Origin: Pontibacter coccineus
GTDB taxonomy: Bacteria > Bacteroidota > Bacteroidia > Cytophagales > Hymenobacteraceae
DNA: 64,000 bases
Assembly: GCF_030546575.1 (NCBI RefSeq)
Contig: NZ_JAUOTN010000001.1
Coordinates: forward strand, 310,001 to 374,000
Reading direction: 5' to 3'
The translations under genes were made by a program, and so were the position numbers. The notes below the pieces were generated by a model, which saw nothing but the letters and a program-made list of their open reading frames with translations, ran no database searches and had not been told where the DNA came from. Shown here piece by piece: positions 34,836-43,414 of this stretch. Positions within the stretch are counted from its first letter, which is position 1. Each line of letters starts with the position of its first letter.

Positions 34836-35525
34836 ATGAACAGAATTGACCGGCTCTTTGGTATCCTGACGCTGCTGCAGTCGAAGAAGTATGTGACGGC
34901 AGAGCAGATTGCCGAGCGGTTCGGGATCAGTGTCCGCACCGTGTACCGCGATGTGAAGGCGCTGGGCGAGCAAGGCGTGCCGGTGAGCTTCGAGCAGCAC
35001 AAGGGCTACTTTATCGTGCAGGGCTATTTTCTGCCACCGGTTTCCTTCAGTTCCGAGGAGGCCAGTGCGCTGCTCCTGATGGAGGCCATGGTCTACGGGT
35101 TTGCCGACAGGTCGATCCAGGAGCATTATTCCAGTGCCCTGACCAAGGTCAAGAACGTGCTGAAGGCCTCGCAGAAGGAAAAGCTCGAAGCGCTGACCAA
35201 CAATATCCGGCTACAAATCCCGGCCTGCTTCCAACTCAACTCCGATTACCTGGCCGCCCTGCAGCATGCCATTGCCGCAAAGGTGATGGTGGAACTGGCC
35301 TACAAGAACAACAAAGAGGAAGTAAGCGCCCGGTTGGTAGAGCCGATCGGGCTGGTGTTCTACGCGATGAATTGGCATCTGATCGCCTGGTGCCACCTGC
35401 GGCACGAGTACCGCGACTTCCGGGTGTCGCGCATCCTGAAGATCAGAAGTACCGAACAGCCTTTTGAGAAGAAAGACCATATCGTGCTGGGCGATTACAT
35501 GAAGCTGCTGCCGGTCGATTACTAA
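34836..35525 (+). CDS. HTH-11/WYL transcriptional regulator (YafY type)
   Basis: 229 residues from the ATG at 34836 (MNRIDRLFGILTLLQ). The N-terminal DeoR-like HTH is KKYVTAEQIAERFGISVRTVYRDVKALGEQGVPV; the WYL-like ligand domain follows (about 135-225, YAMNWHLIAWCHLRHEYRDFRVSRI). It probably senses a ligand and controls nearby genes such as the DinB gene just downstream (83 bp, same strand); this pairing is common but unproven here. Confidence 0.92.
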   Translation: MNRIDRLFGILTLLQSKKYVTAEQIAERFGISVRTVYRDVKALGEQGVPVSFEQHKGYFIVQGYFLPPVSFSSEEASALLLMEAMVYGFADRSIQEHYSSALTKVKNVLKASQKEKLEALTNNIRLQIPACFQLNSDYLAALQHAIAAKVMVELAYKNNKEEVSARLVEPIGLVFYAMNWHLIAWCHLRHEYRDFRVSRILKIRSTEQPFEKKDHIVLGDYMKLLPVDY

Positions 35526-35608
35526 AAATATTTTCAGCTTCGAAAGTACACTGCCATAGGGTTGTCAGTGGGGCATGGTTTCTTTGTCCTAAACTAAAAG
35601 ATAAAACT

Positions 35609-36121
35609 ATGACCGTAACCACCATGACCCTAATTGAACTGTTCTCGAAAGAACTGGAACAGGAAGCTCAAACTACCCGCAAAATGCTCGAGCGCGTGCC
35701 CGCAGACAAGTACGACTGGCAGCCTCACCCCAAAAGTATGAGCATGATCCGGTTGGCAACACACGTAGCCGAACTGCCTGCCTGGATTAAAATGGCCCTG
35801 ACGACCGACGAACTGGATTTTGCCCAAAACCCTTACCAACCCGTGAAAATAGCCAACACAGAAGAACTGGTGGCCTATTTCGAAAAATCACAGGCCGAAG
35901 GAAAAGCTGCCCTGGCCGAAGCCCAGGAAGAGCAACTGGACCAACCGTGGACCCTCCGGGAAGGCGACCAGATCTACAGCACATCTTCCAAAGCCGACGT
36001 CATCCGCATGTCTATTTCGCAGATCATCCACCACCGCGCACAGTTGGGCGTGTACCTCCGTCTGCTCGACATTCCCATACCGGGTAGCTACGGCCCGAGC
36101 GCCGATGAAATGGGTTTTTAA
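35609..36121 (+). CDS. DinB family protein
   Basis: 170 residues, four-helix bundle of the DinB/YfiT metal-binding superfamily. Marks: LERVPADKYDWQPHPKSMSMIRLATHVAELPAW, with the first His of the metal site in ATHVAE, and IIHHRAQLGVYLRLLDIPIPGSYGPSADE with the second pair. The family includes thiol transferases; DinB itself is DNA-damage induced. It lies just after the WYL regulator. A terminator follows. Confidence 0.92.
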   Translation: MTVTTMTLIELFSKELEQEAQTTRKMLERVPADKYDWQPHPKSMSMIRLATHVAELPAWIKMALTTDELDFAQNPYQPVKIANTEELVAYFEKSQAEGKAALAEAQEEQLDQPWTLREGDQIYSTSSKADVIRMSISQIIHHRAQLGVYLRLLDIPIPGSYGPSADEMGF

Positions 36122-36142
36122 AGCATGACTTATAGTATTAGG

Positions 36143-36180
36143 AAGGCTGGTTCTGTAGCAAGGCCAGCCTTTTGTTTTTT
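36143..36180 (+). terminator. Intrinsic terminator after the DinB gene
   Basis: Stem AAGGCTGG / CCAGCCTT with a 13-base loop and a T-rich tail (TTTTGTTTTTT). Confidence 0.85.
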
Positions 36181-36264
36181 GCTTCATGTATACTTTCAAT
36201 AATATATAAAATCCAGTATATTCGACTAAATGCTTTCCCAGATTTTTGACGCTTGATTTGCTTG

Positions 36265-36900
36265 ATGATGCAAACTCTACAGAGGCCCCGAATTAAACTT
36301 GTACCTGCTAAATGGATCTTTATCAGTGCCCTGCTGATCATGACCGGCACGATCCTCACAGTTTACCTGACAGGATTTAACTCCAGCAGAAGTCTGGTAG
36401 AAAATGCGGCCATTTCACTTTCTATACTATCTACTATATGCTTTGGCTTCCTGACTGCAAGCCTGTACTATGGCTTAAAACTGAAGGATGATGTAGGAGA
36501 CCTGACCAGGAAAGTAAAGTGGTTGAGTAATTCGGCGACGGAGGCCGTAGCGGATGTACCTGATGTGGCTGGCAAATCAGGAGGCAAAGGAAGTATTTTG
36601 CCTGACTTAGATATTGGTGATGGTGCAGATGAAATTGCCGCCGCAGTCTTTGCCTGGATAGCAGTAACTATTGCATTCATTGCCTTCCTTTTCCTATTCG
36701 AAACAGTTATCTGGGCCTTTGTTCTGTTGATAGCCGCTATGCTGTACTGGGTTTTCTTCAGAGCCGTACGACTGGTGCTGAAGAACAGCCCCAAATGCAG
36801 AGGCAATTTCTCTAAAGCTGCCTTATATGGCCTTGGTTATACCTTGCTCTACTCCTCCTGGATGTATGCTATCTTGCTTTGTGTTAAATACCTGAAGTAA
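36265..36900 (+). CDS. Predicted multi-pass membrane protein
   Basis: About 211 residues from the ATG at 36265. Hydrophobic segments lie near 18-38 (WIFISALLIMTGTILTVYL), 50-70, 125-165 (FAWIAVTIAFIAFLFLFET then a second pass) and 185-207. Between the second and third lies a Gly/Asp-rich loop (GKSGGKGSILPDLDIGDGADEI). There is no enzymatic motif and no family is recognised. It is alone between two terminators. Confidence 0.7.
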   Translation: MMQTLQRPRIKLVPAKWIFISALLIMTGTILTVYLTGFNSSRSLVENAAISLSILSTICFGFLTASLYYGLKLKDDVGDLTRKVKWLSNSATEAVADVPDVAGKSGGKGSILPDLDIGDGADEIAAAVFAWIAVTIAFIAFLFLFETVIWAFVLLIAAMLYWVFFRAVRLVLKNSPKCRGNFSKAALYGLGYTLLYSSWMYAILLCVKYLK

Positions 36901-36928
36901 GCATAGACCTGAAAATTACTGAAGTGAC

Positions 36929-36963
36929 AGTCCCTGCAGGTTTATACCTGCAGGGACTTTTTT
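36929..36963. terminator. Bidirectional terminator between convergent genes
   Basis: Stem AGTCCCTGCAGG / CCTGCAGGGACT with loop TTTATA and a T-run. The right half contains the word TATACCTG. Confidence 0.9.
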
Positions 36964-36977
36964 GTAAATGCTATACC

Positions 36978-39900
36978 TTACAGCTCCTCCGCCGCTTCCA
37001 GTCTGCTCGGCTTAAACTGACTCAGCACCTCTTTTATACCTGCCAGTCCGCCGGAGATGTTCTCCATTTCAGACAGCACCTGCCCGACCTGGTTGTTGCC
37101 GCCGAAGCCTTTGAGCTTGTTGTTGCGGACGAAGGTGGCCTTGATATCCTCCCAGCGTCGTGCTTCTGTTTCGGTCATGATGCCGATCTGCTGCTTGAAC
37201 TTGAGCATGTTGGCCTCGGCCCCGGAAGTGAGTGTCTGCGACTCGGCCTCGTAGTGCGACAAAATCAGCGTCTGCAGCTCCTGGTCGTTCATGATCGGCA
37301 TCACCTTTTCGGCCAGCTTGTTCATGTTGCGGTAAGAGCCCTGCAGCTTAAAAGCCGGCTCGGTGCGGTACTCGTCTGCCTGCGCGGCCGAACGGATGTA
37401 CTCCAGGTTCACCTTCAGAATTACGTCCTGAATCTTGAGCAATTTCTTCAGCACCAGCACATACTCGTTCAGCTCGGCTGCCGAGTGGTTGCCTTCGAAC
37501 TCCAACCCTTCGCTGTTGTCGGTTTCGGCGAGTTGTAACAAGGTATAAATGTCTTTCTGACTCTTCGCCGCCAGCTTCGCCAGCACCGTGTTGGAGGTAA
37601 GGGAATTTTCAATATAGCTCAGCTTGAACACATCTTCCGTATCGCCGATGATGTCGCCCAGGTTGTAGATATCAGCGCGGTTGGCGAGCATGTCAGGTAT
37701 GCGGAACTTCTCGCCTGTTTCGGTATAAGGGTTGCCGGCCATCACCACACAGACCTTCTTGCCCCGGAAGTCATAGGTTTTGCTGCGTCCTTTGTACACG
37801 CCCTCGATCTTGCGCTGCGCGTCGCAAAGCGAGATGAACTTCTGCAGGAACTCCGGGTTACAGTGCTGAATGTCATCGAGGTAGATCATCACGTTGTCGC
37901 CCATCTCAAAAGACAGATTCAGCTTCTCCAGCTCTTCGCGGGCAGCGGCATTAGGAGCCTCTTTCGGGTCCAGCGCCGTCACCTGGTGGCCAATGGCCGG
38001 GCCGTTGATCTTCATGAAGATAATGCCCAACCGGTTGGCAATGTACTCCATGATGGTCGTCTTGCCATAACCCGGCGGCGAAAGCAGGAGTAGCATGCCC
38101 ATCAGGTCGGTACGCTTGCTCTCCCCTGCCGAACCGATCTGCTTAGCCAGGTTCGCCCCGATCAGCGGCAGGTATACCTGGTCGATCAGTTTGTTGCGCA
38201 CAAACGAAGACAGCACCCGTGGTTTGAACTCACTCAGACGGAGCGCCTGCTCGGCCTGCTGCGTCATGTTCTTTTTGAGCTCCGTGAAAGCTGTAAAAGC
38301 GGTCGCTGTGCCGGAGGTATAAGCACGCAGCCGGTGTAGGAAATGGTGGTAGTTCAACTGATAGCTTTGGCCCTGCACCTGCTGGTGCGCGCCCTGCATC
38401 CCTTGCAGATTCTCCTTCAGGACCGTGTGCACCACGTGCAGCGGATTATGACTATTGGTAAGCAACAGCGTCGCCACTTCAGCTACATACTCGGCTTTAT
38501 CGTGCTGACCAGCCTGCGCGATGTAGGCTTTCAGCCAATGCTGAATCAGTTCGAACTGATGAACCACATTTTCCTGCAGTGCTTTTACCGATTCCTCAAA
38601 GGTATGGAGCACCTTTCGCTCTGTCAGGAAATGCCTGAAACCGTCATAGAGCACATCTGCCTGGCTATCGATGACGAAGTGGTTGCCACGGGTGAGTTCG
38701 TAGAACAGATAGGCACCTGCCTCCGCTGCATTGGCCTCTTGGCATAGCCCCGTCTCCTGCTGGAAGGTATGGAGCTCCTGCTGCAGATCGGCTTTTACGT
38801 CGTCAAACTCGTGCGTATCGGGGAACACCTGCAGGATGGTGCTTATCCCTTTGAGCTGGTGGTTGAGTGTTTTCTTTTTCGCTTCCGGCACAAATACTTG
38901 CCAGTACAGCTGCGCACAGGCCCTGTCAATGGAGGTATAGCGGAGCAAATCGGCTGTCTTGATCAGGCGAATCAGGGCGCTCAAAATCAATGCTGCGTCA
39001 TGATCGTGCACGCCTTTCATGTAGCCTTCGTTGAAGCGCACGGCCATGAATTTGTTCACGTACTCGGTCAGCTCCGTTGCGGTGAGTTTGTGCAATTCGT
39101 CGACGGTCAGGAGTTTGAGGTTGTTCTCTGATTGCTGGCTTGCTATAGCTGCGTCTTGTGCAGCCTCCAATATTTTAAAGGCCAGGTATTCTGCACGGTA
39201 TACCTGGTTGTTCTCCGATACCAGCGACTGCTCCCACACCGGGCGGTAGCTTAGGAAAGATTCATCCGTGATCTTCTCGAAGAAGTTAGTACCGGTCAGG
39301 TGGTAGTACATGGCGTCGTCGCGGTGCACTACGCTTAGCTCCAATGGCTGGGTGTTGACCGTGAACTGGTGCTTACCGAATTTGAGGATGTTGGCGCCTT
39401 CCACAAACAGCTCCTGCTTGTCCTTGAGCTGGCGCACGGCATCTTCCTTCAGCGTTTTGAGACGGCTCTGAATGGTGTCGGCTTTTACCGTGTCACCGAT
39501 CCTGAGCAACTCCTCCACCGTGCTCCGTACCTTTTCGATCATCAGGTCGGAGGCGAAGTAGCCGTTGATCTCATTCACAGAGGTCAGTTTGCCGGCACGG
39601 TTCTGCACGGCTTTCAGGATACGATCGGCTGCCTGTTGCAGACTGTTGGCGCGCTTGTTCTGTGCCTCCTGCAGCTGTACCTTCTTCGATTCGAAGGCGC
39701 TGTAGATCTCTTCCCGCTTGACGGTGAGCTGCTCAATAAACTCGTCGAAATCCGGGAAGCGGCCTTCCAGTTCTTCCAACTGCACCATCAACTTGGCCAG
39801 GTACTCTTCGCACTTCTGGGGCGAGTCCGACACGTCGAGGTAATTCACCACACTCTGGCTGATCAGCTTGATCTGGGAGTTGAACTCGGCCTTCCCTTCC

Positions 39901-41945
39901 TGACTCAACAGCTCTTTACGCTTGCGGCGCAGGGTGGCTTTGGTCTGGTTGAAAGTGGCGTAAATAGCCGAAATGGTATCGATGATGCGGGTAGTCTGGG
40001 TAGCGTCTTCTATCTTGAGGTTACTCACCACATCGATCAGCATTTCCAGCTCCGCCGAAACCGCTGTGATTTCCTTGTCGGTCGCATCGGCCTCAACTAC
40101 TTTTGCTATACCTTCGATGGCCGTGTTTATCTCCTTTACCTTTTTCTCGTAAGGTGCGAGTGCATTGGGCTGCAGTAAAAACTCAACGGCTCCGTTGGCT
40201 GTCTCCTGGGCAAAAGTCTGCAGCAGCGCTTCATATTTTTCAATGGTTGGCAGGTCGGTATACCGCAATTCTTTGAGCGAGATCACCTCCCCACGTATAC
40301 CGCGCAGGTGGGACAGGTATAGCACGTAGTCGTTGATGCTCTCTGCCTTCTTGTGCTTCAGCGTCTGGATCAGCGCGTCGGCCTGCCCCAGCACCTGGCT
40401 GATCTGCGCCTGCGTGTTCTTCTTGATGCTGAGCACTTTTTCGTACTCCTCTACCGCCGCGGTAGCCGTTTGCCGGATAGCCGAAATAGGGGCTGCCAGG
40501 TTGTACGTTTCGGCACGGTTCAGCCAGTGGTAGGCATCCAGTACATCTGTCGTTTTCTTGATCAGATCCAGGTATAGGTTGGCATAGGAATCATCCTTGT
40601 GCAGGAGCGACAGCACTTCGTTGCTCTCGGCCATGGCCCGCACAATGTCCTTGTTGCCAATCTTGTAGAGGTAGGACTCCTGCGTAACAGGTATAACAAA
40701 GTTTGGCCCGATGTAGGGCGTCTGCCAGATCTGGATGGCGTGGTGCTTCTGCGCCTCTTCGTCCGCCCGGAAATAGCACAGTTCGCCGTTTTCGTAGATG
40801 GCGTAGCCGTGGCAGACAATGGGCACTTCGATCTGCTGCGTGATCAGGTTGTAGGACAGCAACAGGTATACGCTGGACTCTTTGTTGTAGAACACATACA
40901 GGAAATCCTCGCCGTTCGGGGAGGCGATGCGCTTCTCAAAGAGCATGTCCTGCAGGTTGTTGTCGAATTGCTTGGACTCGCCTGTCTGCAGGTAATAGCC
41001 ATAGGCATAGATGATGCCCTGTCCGTCCGGCAACAGCACGCAGCTGTGCTCCAGCGCATCGATGCGGCGGGCCTCCTGCAGCTTGATGTTGTAAACGAAG
41101 TAACGGTAATTGTTTTCCCGGTAGGGTCGTATTTTGAGGAGAATAATATTGCCCAGGACGGCGTAGTAGATCTCCGAATCGTCCAGTGTCTGGTCCTTGT
41201 CTTCGACTTCCTCCGAATAAATGCCCCGGCCGGAATCGGTGTTGTCTTCTACCTTGATGGTGAGGTCGCCGCCCACCGTTTCCACGAACACTTTGTCCTC
41301 GATGGACACATGCGGGTGCTTGCCTTTGCGCTGCGCCTCGCGGGTAGTACGCTTCCAGCTGAAATCATGCTGGTTGGGGAACACGTACTCATGGTCGCTG
41401 CGATTGTCGACGTAGGTGATCGTATCGCCTTTGAGCAACCACTTAAAGGTCTTGATATCGTTCAGGCCCTTGCCCACCCGGAACACCATATAGAGGTAGT
41501 TGCCGATGTGCGCAAACTTAACGAACTGGGTATTCTTGTAGTATTTGTAGAGCTTCTGAAAATCGTCCTGAAAGGTCTTGTCCTGCAGCATGTCGAGCGA
41601 CTGCTGGTGGAAGCTGTGCCCCTCGTAGATATAGACGCCAAACACATCCGTCAGCTCCACCTCCGACTTCAGCCCAAGGTATACGTTGTAGCCAAACAGC
41701 AAGGTATAGCCCACCGGCACCATGTCCCAGGGCACACAGTTGTTCTCGGTCGTAATGCGCTCGGTCGTGATCAGCTGCGTCTCAATGGCTCCGAACACAC
41801 TCTTCCGTTCCTGGTTCAGCTGCTCGAGCTGCGCACGCAGCTCGGCTCCGCTTTTCTGTAGACGGTTGCGTAGAATTTCATAAGTGCCTCCCTCCAACTG
41901 CACGTTTTCGGCAGTTGCGGTAGTGGCGGTATTGGTATCTTCCAT
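36978..41945 (-). CDS. Giant DUF3686-type AAA+ ATPase ('DNA repair ATPase')
   Basis: 1655 residues. Residues ~1-470 look beta-rich and propeller-like with repeated aromatic strands (SVYLLLSYNLI, YLYMVFRVGKG); ~480-880 are long coiled coils; ~880-1200 helical; and a MoxR-like AAA+ module starts near 1250. Walker A is SPPGYGKTTIMEYIA (about 1290), Walker B VMIYLDDIQHCN (about 1353), and sensor 1 MAGNPYTETGEKFRIPDM (about 1403). Database entries call such proteins DNA repair ATPases (DUF3686), but the evidence for DNA repair is weak. In related genomes they accompany flotillin and NfeD-type genes, as here (from memory). There is no membrane segment. It probably remodels a protein or membrane-bound complex. 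Confidence 0.85.
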   Translation of the reverse strand: MEDTNTATTATAENVQLEGGTYEILRNRLQKSGAELRAQLEQLNQERKSVFGAIETQLITTERITTENNCVPWDMVPVGYTLLFGYNVYLGLKSEVELTDVFGVYIYEGHSFHQQSLDMLQDKTFQDDFQKLYKYYKNTQFVKFAHIGNYLYMVFRVGKGLNDIKTFKWLLKGDTITYVDNRSDHEYVFPNQHDFSWKRTTREAQRKGKHPHVSIEDKVFVETVGGDLTIKVEDNTDSGRGIYSEEVEDKDQTLDDSEIYYAVLGNIILLKIRPYRENNYRYFVYNIKLQEARRIDALEHSCVLLPDGQGIIYAYGYYLQTGESKQFDNNLQDMLFEKRIASPNGEDFLYVFYNKESSVYLLLSYNLITQQIEVPIVCHGYAIYENGELCYFRADEEAQKHHAIQIWQTPYIGPNFVIPVTQESYLYKIGNKDIVRAMAESNEVLSLLHKDDSYANLYLDLIKKTTDVLDAYHWLNRAETYNLAAPISAIRQTATAAVEEYEKVLSIKKNTQAQISQVLGQADALIQTLKHKKAESINDYVLYLSHLRGIRGEVISLKELRYTDLPTIEKYEALLQTFAQETANGAVEFLLQPNALAPYEKKVKEINTAIEGIAKVVEADATDKEITAVSAELEMLIDVVSNLKIEDATQTTRIIDTISAIYATFNQTKATLRRKRKELLSQEGKAEFNSQIKLISQSVVNYLDVSDSPQKCEEYLAKLMVQLEELEGRFPDFDEFIEQLTVKREEIYSAFESKKVQLQEAQNKRANSLQQAADRILKAVQNRAGKLTSVNEINGYFASDLMIEKVRSTVEELLRIGDTVKADTIQSRLKTLKEDAVRQLKDKQELFVEGANILKFGKHQFTVNTQPLELSVVHRDDAMYYHLTGTNFFEKITDESFLSYRPVWEQSLVSENNQVYRAEYLAFKILEAAQDAAIASQQSENNLKLLTVDELHKLTATELTEYVNKFMAVRFNEGYMKGVHDHDAALILSALIRLIKTADLLRYTSIDRACAQLYWQVFVPEAKKKTLNHQLKGISTILQVFPDTHEFDDVKADLQQELHTFQQETGLCQEANAAEAGAYLFYELTRGNHFVIDSQADVLYDGFRHFLTERKVLHTFEESVKALQENVVHQFELIQHWLKAYIAQAGQHDKAEYVAEVATLLLTNSHNPLHVVHTVLKENLQGMQGAHQQVQGQSYQLNYHHFLHRLRAYTSGTATAFTAFTELKKNMTQQAEQALRLSEFKPRVLSSFVRNKLIDQVYLPLIGANLAKQIGSAGESKRTDLMGMLLLLSPPGYGKTTIMEYIANRLGIIFMKINGPAIGHQVTALDPKEAPNAAAREELEKLNLSFEMGDNVMIYLDDIQHCNPEFLQKFISLCDAQRKIEGVYKGRSKTYDFRGKKVCVVMAGNPYTETGEKFRIPDMLANRADIYNLGDIIGDTEDVFKLSYIENSLTSNTVLAKLAAKSQKDIYTLLQLAETDNSEGLEFEGNHSAAELNEYVLVLKKLLKIQDVILKVNLEYIRSAAQADEYRTEPAFKLQGSYRNMNKLAEKVMPIMNDQELQTLILSHYEAESQTLTSGAEANMLKFKQQIGIMTETEARRWEDIKATFVRNNKLKGFGGNNQVGQVLSEMENISGGLAGIKEVLSQFKPSRLEAAEEL

Positions 41946-42202
41946 GTGGGTGGAGGATTAAGAATTTAAGATTGGATAAAAGTCCGTGTGCTTGTGTATA
42001 CACTTGGCAAAGTATAACTATGCTAAATCAGCGCCTATCTCGCAACCGTAATTTTACTTCGTAATAGATTATTCTAATATATTTAAGCTTAAACCTCCAC
42101 AAAAAGACTGCTTTATGGAGGTCATTAACTTTTCCTTTGCTCTAATTGATCATTTAGTACAGCCTCTAATATCTTGCTATAAGTTTCCTTAGGCCGAGAT
42201 CA

Positions 42203-42622
42203 TTAAAGTTTTAGGTCTATCCCTAATTCCCCCCGTTTTTCTAGAAACTTTTCCTTTGTGAATGGGCCATACCTCTTATCCTGTTTTTTATCAATTATCC
42301 AGAATTGCCGAAAGGTACTTTGTTCGAAAATTTTATCTTCTTCAGGTAAAGTGATATTAAGTTTACGATATGTATCTCTTAAAATTACATGCCTCGGCTT
42401 TTGCTCAGCGACTATGAAAGTCGAATCAAAATTATACCCTGTAACATGTCCTTCAACAGCATAGACATTTTCATCAGGCCCAAAAATGGCATCATCGCGA
42501 CTTATGACAGGGTCATAATCAAACCTATATCCATTGCCCAAATCCACAGCACTGCCTTGCGAACAAGAGTATATTAAGAGCATCGTAAATACTCCAATAG
42601 CGAGAATAACTTTGTTTTTCAT
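42203..42622 (-). CDS. Small lipoprotein, DUF3997-like
   Basis: 139 residues. The lipobox is LLIYSCSQ (Cys19). The mature part VDLGNGYRFDYDPVISRDDAIFG, then HVTGYNFDSTFIVAEQKP and WIIDKKQDKRYGPFTKEKF, resembles DUF3997 proteins (moderate recall). It is AT-richer than its neighbours. With the next gene it sits between the DUF3686 ATPase and flotillin genes, all on the same strand. Function unknown. Confidence 0.7.
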   Translation of the reverse strand: MKNKVILAIGVFTMLLIYSCSQGSAVDLGNGYRFDYDPVISRDDAIFGPDENVYAVEGHVTGYNFDSTFIVAEQKPRHVILRDTYRKLNITLPEEDKIFEQSTFRQFWIIDKKQDKRYGPFTKEKFLEKRGELGIDLKL

Positions 42623-42659
42623 GCTTTGGTTTTAAGCTAACGAGCTGGCAATAACAGTA

Positions 42660-43289
42660 CTACTTCGTGATGAATTGATCAATATTCTCCCTAATATATC
42701 TCACCTTTAAATTCGTTAAAGATTCTGATTCTCCTAGTTTATAAAATTTATCATCTAGGTCATTAAGAGGGTTTTCTTTATAGGATGCGCTAAAACTCTC
42801 CAGTGTGCCGTCATCAAATTTTTCAAGGTCTTTTTCAATGGAGGCATATACTGTATTTGCTTCTTTCATCAGTTCAGCGAATTTTACTGCCCCAACAGTT
42901 TCAAACCCATCAACAGCCATATTTGCGTACTGTCCGCTTGAATTGAAGTAGAATTGGTTGAAACCCCCATTATTTACTTCCGCCTCGACCATCCAAGTAG
43001 AGAAAATTGCCTGTTGGCCTTTTGTTAATTTCTGGACTTTCTCGAGTTCATTTTCATAGTCGTCACCAATAATTGCATAAATATTATCAAAAACTGTTTG
43101 CTCTAAATCATGATCCGGTACGGATTTTAATATATCCTCTGTCAGTTCCTTATATATAGTCCTATTTATAAATGCTTCAATAGAAGCATCTATAGCTTCC
43201 ACATCTGATTTTTTGCGCTCTTGTCCGTTGCAACCTAATAGAGATGTTAATCCTAACACTAAGAGTGTCACTGAAAATATTTTCTTCAT
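42660..43289 (-). CDS. Lipoprotein with DUF4375 (DMP19-like) domain
   Basis: 209 residues. The lipobox is SLLGCNGQ (Cys20). The domain core QQAIFSTWMVEAEVNNGGF and QFYFNSSGQYANMAVDG is diagnostic for DUF4375, which is related to DMP19, a DNA-mimic-like protein of Neisseria. It is AT-rich. It lies 37 bp upstream of the DUF3997-like gene and is probably co-transcribed. A terminator separates it from flotillin. Function unknown. Confidence 0.82.
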   Translation of the reverse strand: MKKIFSVTLLVLGLTSLLGCNGQERKKSDVEAIDASIEAFINRTIYKELTEDILKSVPDHDLEQTVFDNIYAIIGDDYENELEKVQKLTKGQQAIFSTWMVEAEVNNGGFNQFYFNSSGQYANMAVDGFETVGAVKFAELMKEANTVYASIEKDLEKFDDGTLESFSASYKENPLNDLDDKFYKLGESESLTNLKVRYIRENIDQFITK

Positions 43290-43371
43290 CTATTATTTTA
43301 AATCATACCATTTGCTCAAAATTCAAATTGATTTCATAGCTAGATTCTGTCCTAATGGCCTGAGCGAGTAT

Positions 43372-43405
43372 AAAAACCCCTCTCCTGCTTTCAGAAGAGG
43401 GGTTT
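43372..43405 (-). terminator. Intrinsic terminator after the flotillin gene
   Basis: On the minus strand, stem AAACCCCTCT / AGAGGGGTTT (inner loop ~11 bases) followed by five T. It separates the NfeD-flotillin operon from the lipoprotein genes. Confidence 0.8.
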
Positions 43406-43414
43406 AGGGTGAGG

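Noticed and set aside
40599..41861. 420-residue open frame on the plus strand
   Set aside because: It lies wholly antisense to the DUF3686 ATPase gene and its protein is low in family-like motifs; a shadow of GC-rich codon use.
36978..41945. DNA repair function for the giant ATPase
   Set aside because: No nuclease, helicase or DNA-binding motif is visible; only AAA, coiled-coil and beta-rich regions.
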